Shown here: in pieces, positions 5,304 through 5,377 of the stretch | How positions within the stretch are numbered: position 1 is the stretch's first letter | Layout: each line of letters begins with the position of its first letter | DNA from: Deinococcales bacterium | GTDB taxonomy: Bacteria > Deinococcota > Deinococci > Deinococcales > Deinococcaceae | Length of the DNA: 5,377 bases | Direction: 5' to 3' | NCBI GenBank assembly: GCA_014378225.1 | Contig: JACMOA010000138.1 | Coordinates: 1 to 5,377, forward strand | Notes under the pieces: generated by a model | Seen by the model: only the letters and a program-made list of their open reading frames with translations | What the model was told of the DNA's origin: nothing | The model's database searches: none | Translations under genes and position numbers: made by a program

Positions 5304-5377
5304 TTAGGCCATCGCCTCGAGCAAAGGTTTCTCAAAAGCCTCCCGCAACTGCTCGAGCGAAAGGTGAATATCTTCAG
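5304..5377 (-). CDS. purL: C-terminal fragment, probably phosphoribosylformylglycinamidine synthase II
   Basis: The minus-strand ORF enters from the right edge and stops at TAA (5304-5306). The visible 23 residues include LSLEQLREAFEKPL, which resembles the amphipathic C-terminal helix that closes PurL proteins (L-x-E-L-R-E-A-W-E type). PurL makes FGAM from FGAR with glutamine-derived ammonia, the fourth step of purine synthesis. Lying directly upstream of and co-oriented with purF fits the common purL-purF gene order. Both Leu-Glu pairs are CTCGAG. The fragment is too short for certainty from sequence alone; the assignment rests largely on context. Confidence 0.55.
   Translation of the reverse strand, partial: EDIHLSLEQLREAFEKPLLEAMA

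Larger units (their letters stand above)
18..5357. repeat. Highly iterated palindrome CTCGAG, 43 copies across the window
   Basis: I counted 43 CTCGAG sites, from 18-23 to 5352-5357, about one per 125 bp. The longest gaps are about 380 bp (450-832 and 2448-2821). By region: amidase 8, Nudix 8, membrane protein 3, purF 13, purL tail 2, left-edge ORF 1, intergenic 8. Within the 34 sites in the five best-supported genes the frame is CTC-GAG (Leu-Glu) 22 times, xxC-TCG-AGx (Ser-Ser or Ser-Arg) 9 times and xCT-CGA-Gxx 3 times. Intergenic density (8 in about 840 bp) equals coding density, so codon choice alone does not explain it. It behaves like cyanobacterial HIP1, though the protein that reads it is unknown here. 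Confidence 0.9.

Noticed and set aside
18..5357. CRISPR array or restriction-site cluster as the explanation for the repeats
   Set aside because: CTCGAG copies are irregularly spaced (24 to 387 bp), have no longer conserved flank, and run through genes, unlike CRISPR repeats or a local cassette.

Overview
The window looks like chromosomal housekeeping DNA from a member of the Deinococcota (Deinococcus-Thermus), perhaps a Meiothermus-like or lower-GC Deinococcus-like organism. This is inferred from three things. TAnnnT -10 boxes lie directly in front of start codons that lack Shine-Dalgarno sequences (leaderless-type genes). The purF is of the iron-sulfur, propeptide type. Codon use is moderately GC-rich. 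The genus is uncertain.

Layout, left to right. Positions 1-96 (+) hold the last codons of an ORF whose end resembles a YraN/UPF0102 nuclease-like protein. Its stop codon lies inside a nested palindromic repeat (72-148). Convergent to it is a secreted AMIN + Amidase_3 cell-wall amidase (166-1419, -) with a 12-residue tandem repeat at its C-terminus. A 268-bp divergent intergenic region follows, then a Nudix hydrolase of the ADP-ribose pyrophosphatase type (1688-2275, +). The next 219 bp contain two hairpins, one a perfect 11-bp dyad and one a roughly 75-nt nested palindrome, and a promoter. That promoter serves an unrecognised polytopic membrane protein (2495-3523, +), which is AT-richer than its neighbours. 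A strong bidirectional terminator (3563-3589) separates it from convergent purF (3613-5073, -). About 230 bp upstream of purF is the C-terminus of a gene that is probably purL (5304-5377, -), which suggests a purL-purF purine cluster.

The most striking signal is not a gene. The palindrome CTCGAG occurs 43 times in 5377 bp, against roughly 1-2 expected by chance. It is as dense between genes (8 sites in about 840 bp) as inside them. It falls in all three reading frames, and by my reading all 22 Leu-Glu dipeptides in the window are written CTC-GAG. The membrane-protein gene is the exception, with only 3 sites in 1029 bp. This is the behaviour of a highly iterated palindrome, a DNA-level signal comparable to cyanobacterial HIP1 (GCGATCGC), imposed on coding sequence.

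The known genes cover peptidoglycan remodelling, nucleotide-metabolite clean-up and purine synthesis. No defence system, CRISPR array, tRNA, rRNA or intact mobile element is visible.
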